A stretch of 39,513 nt of DNA, taken from contig CALDLA010000098.1 of NCBI GenBank assembly GCA_937898415.1, positions 1 through 39,513 on the forward strand. The letters are read 5' to 3'. Shown here piece after piece: positions 15,994-23,690 of the stretch; positions within the stretch are counted from its first letter, which is position 1; the number at the start of each line of letters is the position of its first letter. Below the pieces are notes generated by a model, which was not told the origin of the DNA, searched no databases, and saw only the letters and a program-made list of their open reading frames with translations. A program made the translations under genes and the position numbers. The stretch is from an uncultured Prevotellaceae bacterium (GTDB lineage: Bacteria > Bacteroidota > Bacteroidia > Bacteroidales > Bacteroidaceae).

Positions 15994-17019
15994 TTATTCG
16001 CCATCGAATGGCAATTCGCCCAGATATTTATCAAAGTCGCTTTGGAACAGACGGTCTTGAACTATGCGATACTTCTCGAACTCTGTTTCTGCATGTTCTT
16101 TTGCTTCTTCAGCAGACACATTCCCTGCAGTCTGCAATACCTCATTGCCACCAGCCGCTAAGATAGTGTCAATCTGTTTAGCCCAGTCTTCCATTGTCAT
16201 TGGGATATGGCGCTTTGCCATTCGCTCGGCCAATTCGAGGACACCATTTACCAGTTGTCCCATATCAGCCAACTCCATTTCCTTCAGATAATTCTTGGCT
16301 ATCGATACATCCGTCTTTACAATCTTCCCGTCTGGTGCGTTTTCCCAGGTCGTCAACCCCATGTGCTCCTGTTCTGCATCAGCACGCTCTACAATCAACT
16401 CTGCGGCTGTGCGCCCATGGACGGCATAATGCATCTTATTTTGCATCATCTTGAAGAAGAGTCTTGTCGTCGGTGCATCGCGATTGTAATCAACAGCTGT
16501 CGCATAGATATCCGTCAATTTCTGATAGAAACGTCGCTCAGACAGGCGAATCTCACGAATCTCTGCTAACAGATGCTCAAAGTAGTCCTCATCCAAGAAC
16601 GTGCCATTCTCCATACGTTTCCTGTCCAGCACATAACCACGAATAGCATATTCACGAAGCACACTTGTGGCCCACTGGCGGAACTGAGTTGCTCGGATGC
16701 TATTTACACGATACCCCACGCTAATAATCGCGTCGAGGTTGTAAAACTGAAGTGTGCGATTAACATCTCTGTTACCCTCACGACGAACTACCGAAATTTT
16801 CTCGGTAGTTGCCTCCTTTTTAAGTTCATCCGTATCATAGATATTTTGCAAATGTACACTTATATTGTCAGAGGTACAGTCGAACAATATCCCCATTGCC
16901 TTCTGGGTACACCACACAGTCTTGTCCTTATAGTACACCTCCACGCCCTGTTCCTTTCCTTCTATCTGAAAGATGAGGAACTCAGCCGTACTGTTTCTTA
17001 TTTCTCTACGTTTTGCCAT
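15994..17019 (-). CDS. RhuM-family protein
   Basis: Virulence RhuM family: the N-terminal DNA-binding-like part carries VWCTQKAMGILFDCTSDNIS (~31-50), followed by FYNLDAIISVGYRVNS and ATQFRQWATSVLREYAIRGY, which are hallmarks of the family and resemble Bro-N/KilA-type segments. RhuM proteins occur on genomic islands across many phyla; no enzymatic function is established. ATG at 17019 (MAKRRE) is preferred over a TTG nine codons upstream. It is 60 bp downstream of the tatA-like gene on the same strand and might be read through from the RiPP island, though its composition is less AT-rich. Confidence 0.85.
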   Translation of the reverse strand: MAKRREIRNSTAEFLIFQIEGKEQGVEVYYKDKTVWCTQKAMGILFDCTSDNISVHLQNIYDTDELKKEATTEKISVVRREGNRDVNRTLQFYNLDAIISVGYRVNSIRATQFRQWATSVLREYAIRGYVLDRKRMENGTFLDEDYFEHLLAEIREIRLSERRFYQKLTDIYATAVDYNRDAPTTRLFFKMMQNKMHYAVHGRTAAELIVERADAEQEHMGLTTWENAPDGKIVKTDVSIAKNYLKEMELADMGQLVNGVLELAERMAKRHIPMTMEDWAKQIDTILAAGGNEVLQTAGNVSAEEAKEHAETEFEKYRIVQDRLFQSDFDKYLGELPFDGE

Positions 17020-17079
17020 ATATTCATTTTCTGAAAAATAGCTCAACTAAAAACAGATAAGAAGTCCATCCTATAATTC

Positions 17080-17283
17080 TCATTTCTTGATGGCTTCCTC
17101 AAAAACATTCTTGGCCTCCTCGAAAGGCTCTTTCGCCTCTTTAGTTCCCTTCTTGAACTCACTGACCCCTCTGCCCATACCTCTCATTACCTCTGGCAAT
17201 TTCTTTCCCCCAAAAAGCAACAAGATTATACCTGCAATTAGTATCAACTCGGATGTGCCAATAAACAATATTTGTGTTGTCAT
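17080..17283 (-). CDS. tatA: TatA-like twin-arginine translocase subunit
   Basis: 67-residue TatA/Hcf106 family protein: a short N-terminal membrane helix (~10-24, ELILIAGIILLLF), the hinge GGKKLPE (~25-31), an amphipathic helix and a charged tail. TatA multimers form the pore that TatC recruits for folded, RR-signal substrates. Its ATG shares one base with the stop codon of the 92-aa gene (TAATG), and it is the last gene of an operon whose first gene encodes a protein with a twin-arginine signal. No tatC is present in the window. Confidence 0.9.
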   Translation of the reverse strand: MTTQILFIGTSELILIAGIILLLFGGKKLPEVMRGMGRGVSEFKKGTKEAKEPFEEAKNVFEEAIKK

Positions 17284-17561
17284 TATTCTTCACTTGTAAC
17301 TAAATAAATATCACAGGTTTCAAAATCAATTTCCCAATTACCTTTTTCAATAATTGGCCACTGATATTTTTTCGCCATAGAGTCCCACCAGTTTTGAAAC
17401 TTTGTGGTAGTTTCACCTAAGTCCTTTACAAGTTTTTCATAAAGAACGTCATTGTCAGAAGTCAATATTTTGGCCAATTCATTTAAGCCGTTTTTACGTT
17501 CGAATAACTTCTGGATTTCATTTCTTTCTTCAAGTGTTACTTTGCTTATAACCTTTTTCAT
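17283..17561 (-). CDS. CXXX-repeat peptide modification accessory protein
   Basis: 92-residue soluble, charged, mostly helical protein with no signal peptide. VTLEERNEIQKLFERKNGLNEL at the start and FQNWWDSMAKKYQW in the middle resemble small proteins annotated as CXXX repeat peptide modification system proteins, from memory of that family; I cannot run the search. It may present the precursor to the radical SAM enzyme or regulate it. It contains a single cysteine. It lies 6 bp from the pseudo-rSAM gene and overlaps tatA by one base, placing it firmly in the operon. Confidence 0.7.
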   Translation of the reverse strand: MKKVISKVTLEERNEIQKLFERKNGLNELAKILTSDNDVLYEKLVKDLGETTTKFQNWWDSMAKKYQWPIIEKGNWEIDFETCDIYLVTSEE

Positions 17562-17567
17562 AATTAA

Positions 17568-18503
17568 TTAAATAAAAGTATTAAATGGATCTAGATAATC
17601 TATTTTATTTATTACATCTACATCAACACCAATATTTCGCATCTTTGCAGACAACAACATAGATGAATTTCTTTCAATATGGGATATTACACATTGTTGA
17701 TGGCTAGGAGTGTTGATGTCATAGGTGAGTTTTTGATTAAGCCAAACACATCGATTACAATGATATGCATCACACAACTTGCAAAGAGGTGAATGTTCGA
17801 GGTTCAATAGGCTCTCATTTTTTATATTTAGACCTATTTCCAAATCTCCGCAAGATCTGTCTGTAATACATTTTTTATAGTTAAAATTCGTATCCATTCC
17901 ACTTCTCTCGTCATAATAGAAGGCTGGGCATATATAAAATTTTCCATTAGGTGCGACTGTAATATTATTAATACCGGCCCCGCAATTTGACATTTTTTGT
18001 AATGACAATCTGTCTGTTAAAATATTAACTTGTGGATTTTTACCCTTTTTCTTTTCTGATATTAGTTCGTCATGAATGCTATTTAGTGCATTGCTGTATG
18101 ACGAAATTAAATCATCATAGAATTCGTCAATATTTGTGAAGGAAATGGATAATCGTTTAACTTGTTTTATTAAATCTGACACCATTACAATATTACTTAT
18201 AAAATCATCAATTTTAATTCTTAACACTATTGTGTCACAACTAACAATTCTTGGAATATAATCATAGACTTGGATATCTTTACCAATTTTCACGTTGTCG
18301 ATGGATTCAATAATATCATAATACTCTTGTGGTAAATCATAAGAGGGAAATACATATTGAATCATTAGATTGTTTTTCATTCCAAAAAGAACAGCTTTTT
18401 TCAAAACATCTTTATCAATAAGATGCTTTGACGTCAAAGGATTGGAAGCATGGCAAAACGCAATGCTAGTATCATCTAAAAGTATCACCAAATATTGTAG
18501 CAT
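17568..18503 (-). CDS. CXXX-repeat peptide maturase, SPASM-like without rSAM cluster motif
   Basis: 311-residue protein whose C-terminal half looks like a SPASM domain: NCGAGINNITVAPNGKFYIC (~174-193), CPAFYYDERSG, a cysteine pair near 216-219, and CKLCDAYHCNRCVW (~241-254) followed by another Cys (~272). The N-terminal half has no CX3CX2C motif, so it probably cannot bind the radical SAM [4Fe-4S] cluster. Such partners of true radical SAM enzymes are known in RiPP systems and may bind auxiliary clusters or the substrate. It follows the rSAM gene by 9 bp. The name follows the CXXX repeat peptide maturase family as I recall it. Confidence 0.75.
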   Translation of the reverse strand: MLQYLVILLDDTSIAFCHASNPLTSKHLIDKDVLKKAVLFGMKNNLMIQYVFPSYDLPQEYYDIIESIDNVKIGKDIQVYDYIPRIVSCDTIVLRIKIDDFISNIVMVSDLIKQVKRLSISFTNIDEFYDDLISSYSNALNSIHDELISEKKKGKNPQVNILTDRLSLQKMSNCGAGINNITVAPNGKFYICPAFYYDERSGMDTNFNYKKCITDRSCGDLEIGLNIKNESLLNLEHSPLCKLCDAYHCNRCVWLNQKLTYDINTPSHQQCVISHIERNSSMLLSAKMRNIGVDVDVINKIDYLDPFNTFI

Positions 18504-18512
18504 AAAAACAAT

Positions 18513-19712
18513 CTACCTTTTTAACTCCTTTAATTCAATAGTTCTATATAGTTTGTTCCAATAATAATTGTTTGCACGAACCCTGGCTTTGTGCATAAGA
18601 CAGATTGCTGTGCTTCTTTGATATAACGTATATGTGTCTGCACTATCAAAATTTTCTGCCTGGCACCATGAGCAACCAGATGCAACTTCACACTCTATAC
18701 ATTTCATGGGAGATTGTGATGTTCGATTCAACAGAAAGAATGGACGTAACTTGTTCTCATCTATACCATTATAAACATTTCCTAATATCCATGCTTTTTT
18801 ATCGCGTAATGAATATTGAGCAAAACGAGTGCAAGGATAAAAGTAGCCATCAGCATCTACGGAAAGCATCTTTCCTGCCCCACACCAATTCTCATTATTT
18901 ATATTTTTATCTAAAGGTTTTCCTATTCCTTCATCAAAAAAAGAGCAAGAATTTGTTTTATACAACTCTCTGTCTATCATATTATCAGCAAGTTCTATTA
19001 ACTGGTCTTCAAAAAGTTTGTCATCTCCTGAATTCCAAACATTTTCAAAAACGCAATTAATGTTTATTTGATGGATTCCAAGAGAGAACAAGTGTAATAC
19101 CGATTCTGTTATGTATGGTATGTCCGCAGAGGAAATAGTAACTTTCGTTCCTTCATTTGGGAACTGTTCAAGCCACAATGGAATATTTTTAACAACATCG
19201 CGATACGACCCTCTTCCATCTGATTTGTAAATTCTGTTTAGGTCATGTTTTCTTTGTGTACCATCAATAGTAATTCCAATACTCAAATGTTTTTTGTTTT
19301 TATCAATAAACTTTTGAACTTTATCTGAAGAATATGTGAGACCATTAGTGGAAAATGAGAAACGATAAGAATCAAACCAATGGTGATTTAGTCGATACAT
19401 TTCTTTTTTAATATAATCACAGATTTTATCTATAAGTTCTATTTCAAGAAAAGGCTCACCACCAATGAAATCCCAAATTACAGATTTCTGATTGAAATAC
19501 CAGTGAAATTCATGACTCAAAATATAATCGACAGCTTTTTGGGCAATATCGAAACTCATTCGACCTTGCGAATTTTTACCTACAAGATAACAGTATTTAC
19601 ATGCTAACTGACAATCCTTTGTAACTATAAATGTTATTTCTTTAGAAGAGCCTTCTTGCCAACTATTGTTATGGTCTGCGATTTGAATCATATAATATTT
19701 TGATGACATCAT
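18513..19712 (-). CDS. Radical SAM/SPASM peptide maturase for a CXXX-repeat target
   Basis: 399-residue radical SAM enzyme. The [4Fe-4S]-SAM motif CX3CX2C is C34-QLA-C38-KY-C41 (DCQLACKYCYLVG), the GGEP-type motif is FIGGEPFLE, and the C-terminal SPASM region has CGAGKMLSVDADGYFYPC and CIECEVASGCSWCQ with a later Cys. This family cleaves SAM to a 5'-deoxyadenosyl radical and typically makes thioether or C-C links in peptides. ATG at 19712 is chosen because it lies one base after the precursor stop; the frame stays open 40 codons further upstream, but that stretch is only the repetitive precursor read in another frame. Confidence 0.92.
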   Translation of the reverse strand: MMSSKYYMIQIADHNNSWQEGSSKEITFIVTKDCQLACKYCYLVGKNSQGRMSFDIAQKAVDYILSHEFHWYFNQKSVIWDFIGGEPFLEIELIDKICDYIKKEMYRLNHHWFDSYRFSFSTNGLTYSSDKVQKFIDKNKKHLSIGITIDGTQRKHDLNRIYKSDGRGSYRDVVKNIPLWLEQFPNEGTKVTISSADIPYITESVLHLFSLGIHQININCVFENVWNSGDDKLFEDQLIELADNMIDRELYKTNSCSFFDEGIGKPLDKNINNENWCGAGKMLSVDADGYFYPCTRFAQYSLRDKKAWILGNVYNGIDENKLRPFFLLNRTSQSPMKCIECEVASGCSWCQAENFDSADTYTLYQRSTAICLMHKARVRANNYYWNKLYRTIELKELKR

Positions 19713-19713
19713 T

Positions 19714-20385
19714 TTAATTGCAATTCCTACATCTTCCTCGGCATCCTCCACATGAGCCAGAACAGTTATATGAGCAACTTGAAGAACATCTGCCGCTACA
19801 TACGCCAGAACAACTTGAAGAACATCCACCACAACCTACAGCACAAGCTCCAGAACATGATGAGGAACATTTACCGGTACATTTGCTTGAACAATTTCCT
19901 CCACACCCTGTTCTTGAACTTGAGCCATATCCTCTACTATTATTACTTGTTGAACTTTGAATAAAGCCAGAGCAACTACCAGAACAATTACTTGAACAAC
20001 TGCGAGTACATTCAAATGTACATGTTCCCTTACAGCCTGAACATGAAGTTGTACATTCAAATGTACATGTTCCCTTACAGCCTGAACATGAAGTTGTACA
20101 TTCAAAAGTACAAGTTCCTTTACAACCTGTACAAGAATTTGTACATCCATAGGCACAAGAACCAGAACAATTACCCCCACAAGAAGTGCTGCAGTTAAAT
20201 GTGCAGCCAGCACAACTTTGAGAGGACGCTATAGCCTTAAAAGGTATGGATGACATTATTGCACCACCTATAACAGGAAGTACTTTTTTAGCAACTTGTT
20301 TAAAGAATCCACGTCTTGATAACAAGTTTTCATTATCATTGTTCTCCTGAGGAATTAAATCCTCCTCATTCTTTCTATCATCCAT
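19714..20385 (-). CDS. Tat-signal CXXX-repeat RiPP precursor
   Basis: 223-residue Cys-rich peptide. Residues 1-57: an acidic Asn-rich leader, a twin-arginine motif SRRGFFK at 23-29, a hydrophobic stretch (VLPVIGGAIMSSI) and an AIA-S cleavage site near 53. From Cys58 to the end there are 39 cysteines, mostly every fourth residue with a few CXXC, in two blocks (22 and 17 Cys) split by a 22-residue Cys-free Ser/Gly/Asn linker. Other residues are mostly Ser, Gly, Thr, Asn. A 15-residue unit (CKGTCTFECTTSCSG) occurs three times. First gene of the operon and the likely substrate of the rSAM enzyme, exported by Tat. Confidence 0.92.
   Translation of the reverse strand: MDDRKNEEDLIPQENNDNENLLSRRGFFKQVAKKVLPVIGGAIMSSIPFKAIASSQSCAGCTFNCSTSCGGNCSGSCAYGCTNSCTGCKGTCTFECTTSCSGCKGTCTFECTTSCSGCKGTCTFECTRSCSSNCSGSCSGFIQSSTSNNSRGYGSSSRTGCGGNCSSKCTGKCSSSCSGACAVGCGGCSSSCSGVCSGRCSSSCSYNCSGSCGGCRGRCRNCN
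20007..20141 (-). repeat. 45-bp tandem repeat in the precursor gene
   Basis: Three units start at 20007, 20052 and 20097 (plus-strand numbering). The first two are identical over 45 bp; the third is diverged at about eight positions. Each encodes 15 residues with four cysteines. The identity of two copies points to recent duplication or loss by slippage. Confidence 0.93.
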
Positions 20386-20467
20386 ACCTCACTATTTTAT
20401 AATGTACGACAAAACAATTTTGAACTATAATCAATATATAGATATATATAGCTTCAATAGTAGACTG

Positions 20468-20475
20468 CAAAGTTA
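20468..20475 (-). promoter_or_regulatory. -7 box TAACTTTG for the RiPP operon
   Basis: Reverse complement TAACTTTG, with TTTC (20499-20496) 20 nt upstream as a three-of-four match to the -33 TTTG. Predicted leader ~75 nt before ATG 20385. All five island genes are within 9 nt of each other or overlap, so one transcript is likely. Confidence 0.65.
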
Positions 20476-20530
20476 ATAATAAAAAACAAAAAAATGAAAT
20501 ATTAATGATTTTTTCTTCTGTATTGATTAG

Positions 20531-21433
20531 TCAAAACCTAAAAACTAACCATGGAATAACAACTTTCCACTTCTCATGTGGATAATCCGCAGGATCACCG
20601 ATGTCGTGCTTGGCACCGTCTTTACTGCGATAGAAGACATAATCGGCACCACCTGTGATGTAGATTGCATCCATGAAGCCGTATTCTCGGAGGGCATCGG
20701 CAAAGTCCCAGAGGGTTTCTTTGTGGCGAGTGGCAATGAAGTAGAGTTGGTCACCGATGCGGCCAATGGCGCGTCGCTCCACTTTGCCATGCAGGAAGAA
20801 ACGACTAGGGATGGCACCATCGCTGACGAGAATGAACTGTCGGAAGAAGGAACCGCCACGTTCCTGAACAAAGTCCTTGACTTTCTCGCTTCGTGATATG
20901 CCTATGACACTGTTACCTCCTAACATAGCCATATAGCCTAAACGCGACTGGTCGCTCTGGATTTCTTTGCCTTCTGCGACCATGCTTCCGAGATATCTGC
21001 CATTGGGGGTAAAGTCAGCAGAACGACAGTAGAGGTAGACGGAGGTGTCGGCGGTATCAGGCTCCTCGAACTCGATGGATGCCTTTAAGCCATGAATAGC
21101 GTAGAAGTCCATTGCAACACCAAGGATGCTGTCGCTGGTCATCACGACTTCGGTTGTTTCCTGCTTTACAGGCTGCTGAAGTTTTTCGATGTTCTGTTCT
21201 GGTGTGACAGAGACGGGTATACCTATATTATAATAGTAGTTCCAGAAGTAATAGCCAGCAAGAATGGCAACCATCAGACAGCCAATAGCTGCAACTGCAA
21301 GAACTCGCTTCAGCCATTTCTTTTTCCACGATGGGGCGACTACCTTCGTCACAGACTCCTTGGTCTGTGGCTGCTCATCTCGTTCAATGATGATGATGGG
21401 CACCTCCGGTTTCTGTATGTTTATATCATCCAT
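20531..21433 (-). CDS. Membrane-anchored phosphodiester glycosidase-like protein
   Basis: 300 residues: cytoplasmic N terminus (~1-40, many charged residues), one membrane helix (~43-68), then a periplasmic domain. The part from ~170 to the end, with GGNSVIGISRSEKVKDF, ERRAIGRIGDQLYFIATRH, and DALREYGFMDAIYITGG, resembles the phosphodiester glycosidase (NAGPA-type, PF09992) domain, in which self-recognition 'R-A-I-G' and 'DAI..DGG' motifs are typical; the usual Asp of DGG is Thr here. It overlaps the LytTR gene by 8 nt. Either a cell-wall hydrolase or a membrane partner of the LytTR regulator. Moderate certainty. Confidence 0.6.
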   Translation of the reverse strand: MDDINIQKPEVPIIIIERDEQPQTKESVTKVVAPSWKKKWLKRVLAVAAIGCLMVAILAGYYFWNYYYNIGIPVSVTPEQNIEKLQQPVKQETTEVVMTSDSILGVAMDFYAIHGLKASIEFEEPDTADTSVYLYCRSADFTPNGRYLGSMVAEGKEIQSDQSRLGYMAMLGGNSVIGISRSEKVKDFVQERGGSFFRQFILVSDGAIPSRFFLHGKVERRAIGRIGDQLYFIATRHKETLWDFADALREYGFMDAIYITGGADYVFYRSKDGAKHDIGDPADYPHEKWKVVIPWLVFRF

Positions 21434-21794
21434 TGTCTACCCCTTTCTCGTTTTCAAGTAATTCCTTCAGCTGTTTCAATGCGTCGCGAGAAACACCAAC
21501 TGGTTTGATGTCGCCTTTTATCTGCTGGCCAGAGAATATCAATATCTGTTCCGTAAGATTGATGACATGGATATAGCGCTTGTTGACGATGAGACTCCTC
21601 CCAACCCTTGCGAACATATTGTTCTGCAACTGTTGGAATACCTCGTCGAAGAAGTGGAGCTGGAATGTCATCTTGCGGCTCTTGCCATTTGTCAGTACAA
21701 GGTCAGAATAGTTACCGTCAGCACGGACATACACAATCTCATCCGTGGCGACTCGCACCAATTCGGTGCTGGTAGATATTCTGAGCCATTCCAT
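21426..21794 (-). CDS. LytTR DNA-binding regulator without receiver domain
   Basis: 122 residues, essentially one LytTR domain: VRVATDEIVYVRADGNYSDL, then MTFQLHFFDEVFQQL and FARVGRSLIVNKRYI. There is no receiver domain, so it is not a normal response regulator. ATG at 21794 is preferred to the GTG at 21806. Its 3' end overlaps the membrane protein gene (ATGGATGA). Stand-alone LytTR regulators are often controlled by a membrane protein encoded beside them. Confidence 0.9.
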   Translation of the reverse strand: MEWLRISTSTELVRVATDEIVYVRADGNYSDLVLTNGKSRKMTFQLHFFDEVFQQLQNNMFARVGRSLIVNKRYIHVINLTEQILIFSGQQIKGDIKPVGVSRDALKQLKELLENEKGVDNG

Positions 21795-21820
21795 GAGCAA
21801 CTTCACTGAGTTTTACAGCG

Positions 21821-21828
21821 CAAATATA
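21821..21828 (-). promoter_or_regulatory. -7 box TATATTTG for the LytTR gene
   Basis: Reverse complement TATATTTG, with GTTG 19-20 nt upstream. Predicted transcription start near 21814, about 20 nt before ATG 21794. Confidence 0.55.
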
Positions 21829-21867
21829 AGCATTTTCGTTGAAACTTCAACAGAATGATTGCTATTT

Positions 21868-22515
21868 TTAACTTTGTTTACTGACAAAGGACCAAAGCAA
21901 TAGTGGTTTTGGCTCATTGTTGACGAGTGACCACAGATAATTCATTCCCCTTGAAGAGACAGTAACGCATCCTTTACAGCTGGCACGATGAAGGGGAATA
22001 TTCTTTTTCCAACACCACTTATCTACCCAATAAGAACTATGAATCATCAACCCTCTTGCATAGGCTGTCTGATTGTCAATATCTAATCCCTTTAGTCGAA
22101 AGCTGCGTTTAAGGCTATTACCGTGTTCTTTCGTGACTTGGAATCGCCCCAAGGAAGAACATTCGCTGCCAGGCTTATTACTAAACACAGGTCGTTCGTC
22201 AGTACTACCGTCTCCAGGGCCGTGCATCACATAAGTACTGGCAACTATCCTTTTCTGATGGAAGTCCCAGACGAACAGGCGTGGCGTGCCAGATGGAATG
22301 CCATAGTCCACGAAAAGGGCATAGTGCTCATTCATGTTATGCCGCTTTGCAAAGGCCAAGGCCTTCTCTGCCCGTTCTTCTATGGTTATGTACTCCCTAC
22401 GATCTGGCCATTCTGGCAGTCCATAATATTTCCACGCCCAATGCAGACCGAAAACTGCTGCTACAATCAGTAGTAGCATAGCAGTAAAACAGCCCCATTT
22501 CTTGCTCCGTTTCAT
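21868..22515 (-). CDS. Murein L,D-transpeptidase catalytic-domain protein
   Basis: 215 residues: an N-terminal membrane anchor (~8-28), then a periplasmic catalytic domain of the YkuD-like murein L,D-transpeptidase family. The active site is visible as MIHSSYWV (His159) and CKGCVTVS (Cys183). Predicted to crosslink or edit peptidoglycan peptides or attach proteins. Third gene of a leftward operon; ATG overlaps the upstream stop (ATGA, 22512-22515). Confidence 0.88.
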   Translation of the reverse strand: MKRSKKWGCFTAMLLLIVAAVFGLHWAWKYYGLPEWPDRREYITIEERAEKALAFAKRHNMNEHYALFVDYGIPSGTPRLFVWDFHQKRIVASTYVMHGPGDGSTDERPVFSNKPGSECSSLGRFQVTKEHGNSLKRSFRLKGLDIDNQTAYARGLMIHSSYWVDKWCWKKNIPLHRASCKGCVTVSSRGMNYLWSLVNNEPKPLLLWSFVSKQS

Positions 22516-22868
22516 AGGTATTTGTTAACCAATCTTTTGATGAGTCTTGTCACTTCGCCAATAGACGCTTTTTTGTAGAGTTTACCCTCCACCTTGTCCA
22601 CTACTTCAAAGTTGGTCGATTTGATTTTCGAGGCATCACTCATGTTGTAGTCGTTAGCGTTGCAAGGAGAATATACCTCGCATTGCATCCCGCTCTTCTT
22701 GTAGTAGATGGTCAGCGTACGTCCGTCATTAAACATTGTTGTCTGCTTTACCACAATATTTGCAGGAACTTGGTCCGTAACACTCTTTTTGTTAGATTTC
22801 GCACTAACTGGCGTTGATGCCATCATGCTCATGAGCACAATCATCAAGGTAAGAATCAACTGTTTCAT
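22512..22868 (-). CDS. Small secreted protein of unknown function
   Basis: 118 residues with a clear signal peptide (MKQLILTLMIVLMSMMASTPVSA). The mature ~95 residues contain two Cys (QCEVYSPC) and a basic C-terminal helix. I recognise no family. Its position between DUF4846 and the L,D-transpeptidase, with ATGA overlap downstream and 6 bp spacing upstream, suggests an envelope role. Confidence 0.75.
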   Translation of the reverse strand: MKQLILTLMIVLMSMMASTPVSAKSNKKSVTDQVPANIVVKQTTMFNDGRTLTIYYKKSGMQCEVYSPCNANDYNMSDASKIKSTNFEVVDKVEGKLYKKASIGEVTRLIKRLVNKYL

Positions 22869-22874
22869 ATTTGT

Positions 22875-23669
22875 CTAAAAATGACGTAATTCGTTTGACT
22901 TATAGGGGAATACGGAGAGTAGTAACATACCTGCATCTTCATCAAGGAAGAACCAAGGAGAACGGAATGGATTCTCGAAGTTGCGCATGACGTGAATGTC
23001 ACGAGCAGGCGTATTGCCTTCTGCCAACAGGAATGCTTTCTTGCCGTTCTTGTTGATAGCGACATCTACAACCATTACGGCATGACCATATTTGTGATTG
23101 CCAGGCCTATCAACTGCCGCATATACAAACACATCACCCGGCTGTATGTCAGCCAACGTCCTCTGCCTCATTTCCCTACTTAAAGAATATGTACTTGCCA
23201 TACCATATACCCTCCTAAGATAATTGTTGAAAGCCTTTCTGGATGCGCCACCAGAGTATCTCATGTTATTGTCATTCACATCCCTAAAACGAATGCTGCT
23301 ATACTGTCCGCTGTTAAACAGGTACTCCGCACGCAACCTGATACAAACGTCTGCACATTGTTCGGCATTCGACAGTAGAGGGAGATCAATAACTGCATAG
23401 TTCAACGACTGAAATCGAGACTTTCCTCCAGTATAGAGCATGACATCGGACCCTTTCCATTTTAATTGTAAGGACCGCAAGAATTCACTATAAGCCGCAT
23501 TATCCCCGTTGATTCGCTCGTATCCCAAAGGCGTTGGAATATCGCCAATAGTTTTGTAGTTGTTCGGATTGCTTGTCTTGCTGCCAAGCAGTATCCATGC
23601 TCCATATCCAACAACCATGACGGCAATCAGAAATAAGGCTATCAGAATAATTTTCACTATCTTCATCAT
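22875..23669 (-). CDS. DUF4846 family protein
   Basis: 264 residues: N-terminal membrane helix (~5-28), then the DUF4846 fold, recognisable from TPLGYERI followed by FLRSLQLK, and GDVFVYAAVDRPGNHKYGHAVMVVDV (given in parts: GDVFVY, GHAVMVVDVA). The Gly-His block resembles NlpC/P60-like papain-fold proteins, but no complete Cys-His-polar triad can be assigned by eye. First gene of the operon with the strongest promoter of the region. Confidence 0.8.
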   Translation of the reverse strand: MMKIVKIILIALFLIAVMVVGYGAWILLGSKTSNPNNYKTIGDIPTPLGYERINGDNAAYSEFLRSLQLKWKGSDVMLYTGGKSRFQSLNYAVIDLPLLSNAEQCADVCIRLRAEYLFNSGQYSSIRFRDVNDNNMRYSGGASRKAFNNYLRRVYGMASTYSLSREMRQRTLADIQPGDVFVYAAVDRPGNHKYGHAVMVVDVAINKNGKKAFLLAEGNTPARDIHVMRNFENPFRSPWFFLDEDAGMLLLSVFPYKSNELRHF

Positions 23670-23690
23670 CTATTTTTTGAATTTGTGGTG

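Noticed and set aside
19713..19832. 40-residue N-terminal extension of the radical SAM protein
   Set aside because: It is the repetitive precursor gene read in another frame; the ATG right after the precursor stop gives a normal rSAM N terminus.
20007..20141. CRISPR-like direct repeats
   Set aside because: They are in-frame protein-coding repeats of the precursor.
19836..20213. Hydrophobic Val/Leu-rich ORF inside the precursor gene
   Set aside because: Alternate frame of the Cys-repeat; composition is an artefact of the repeated codons.
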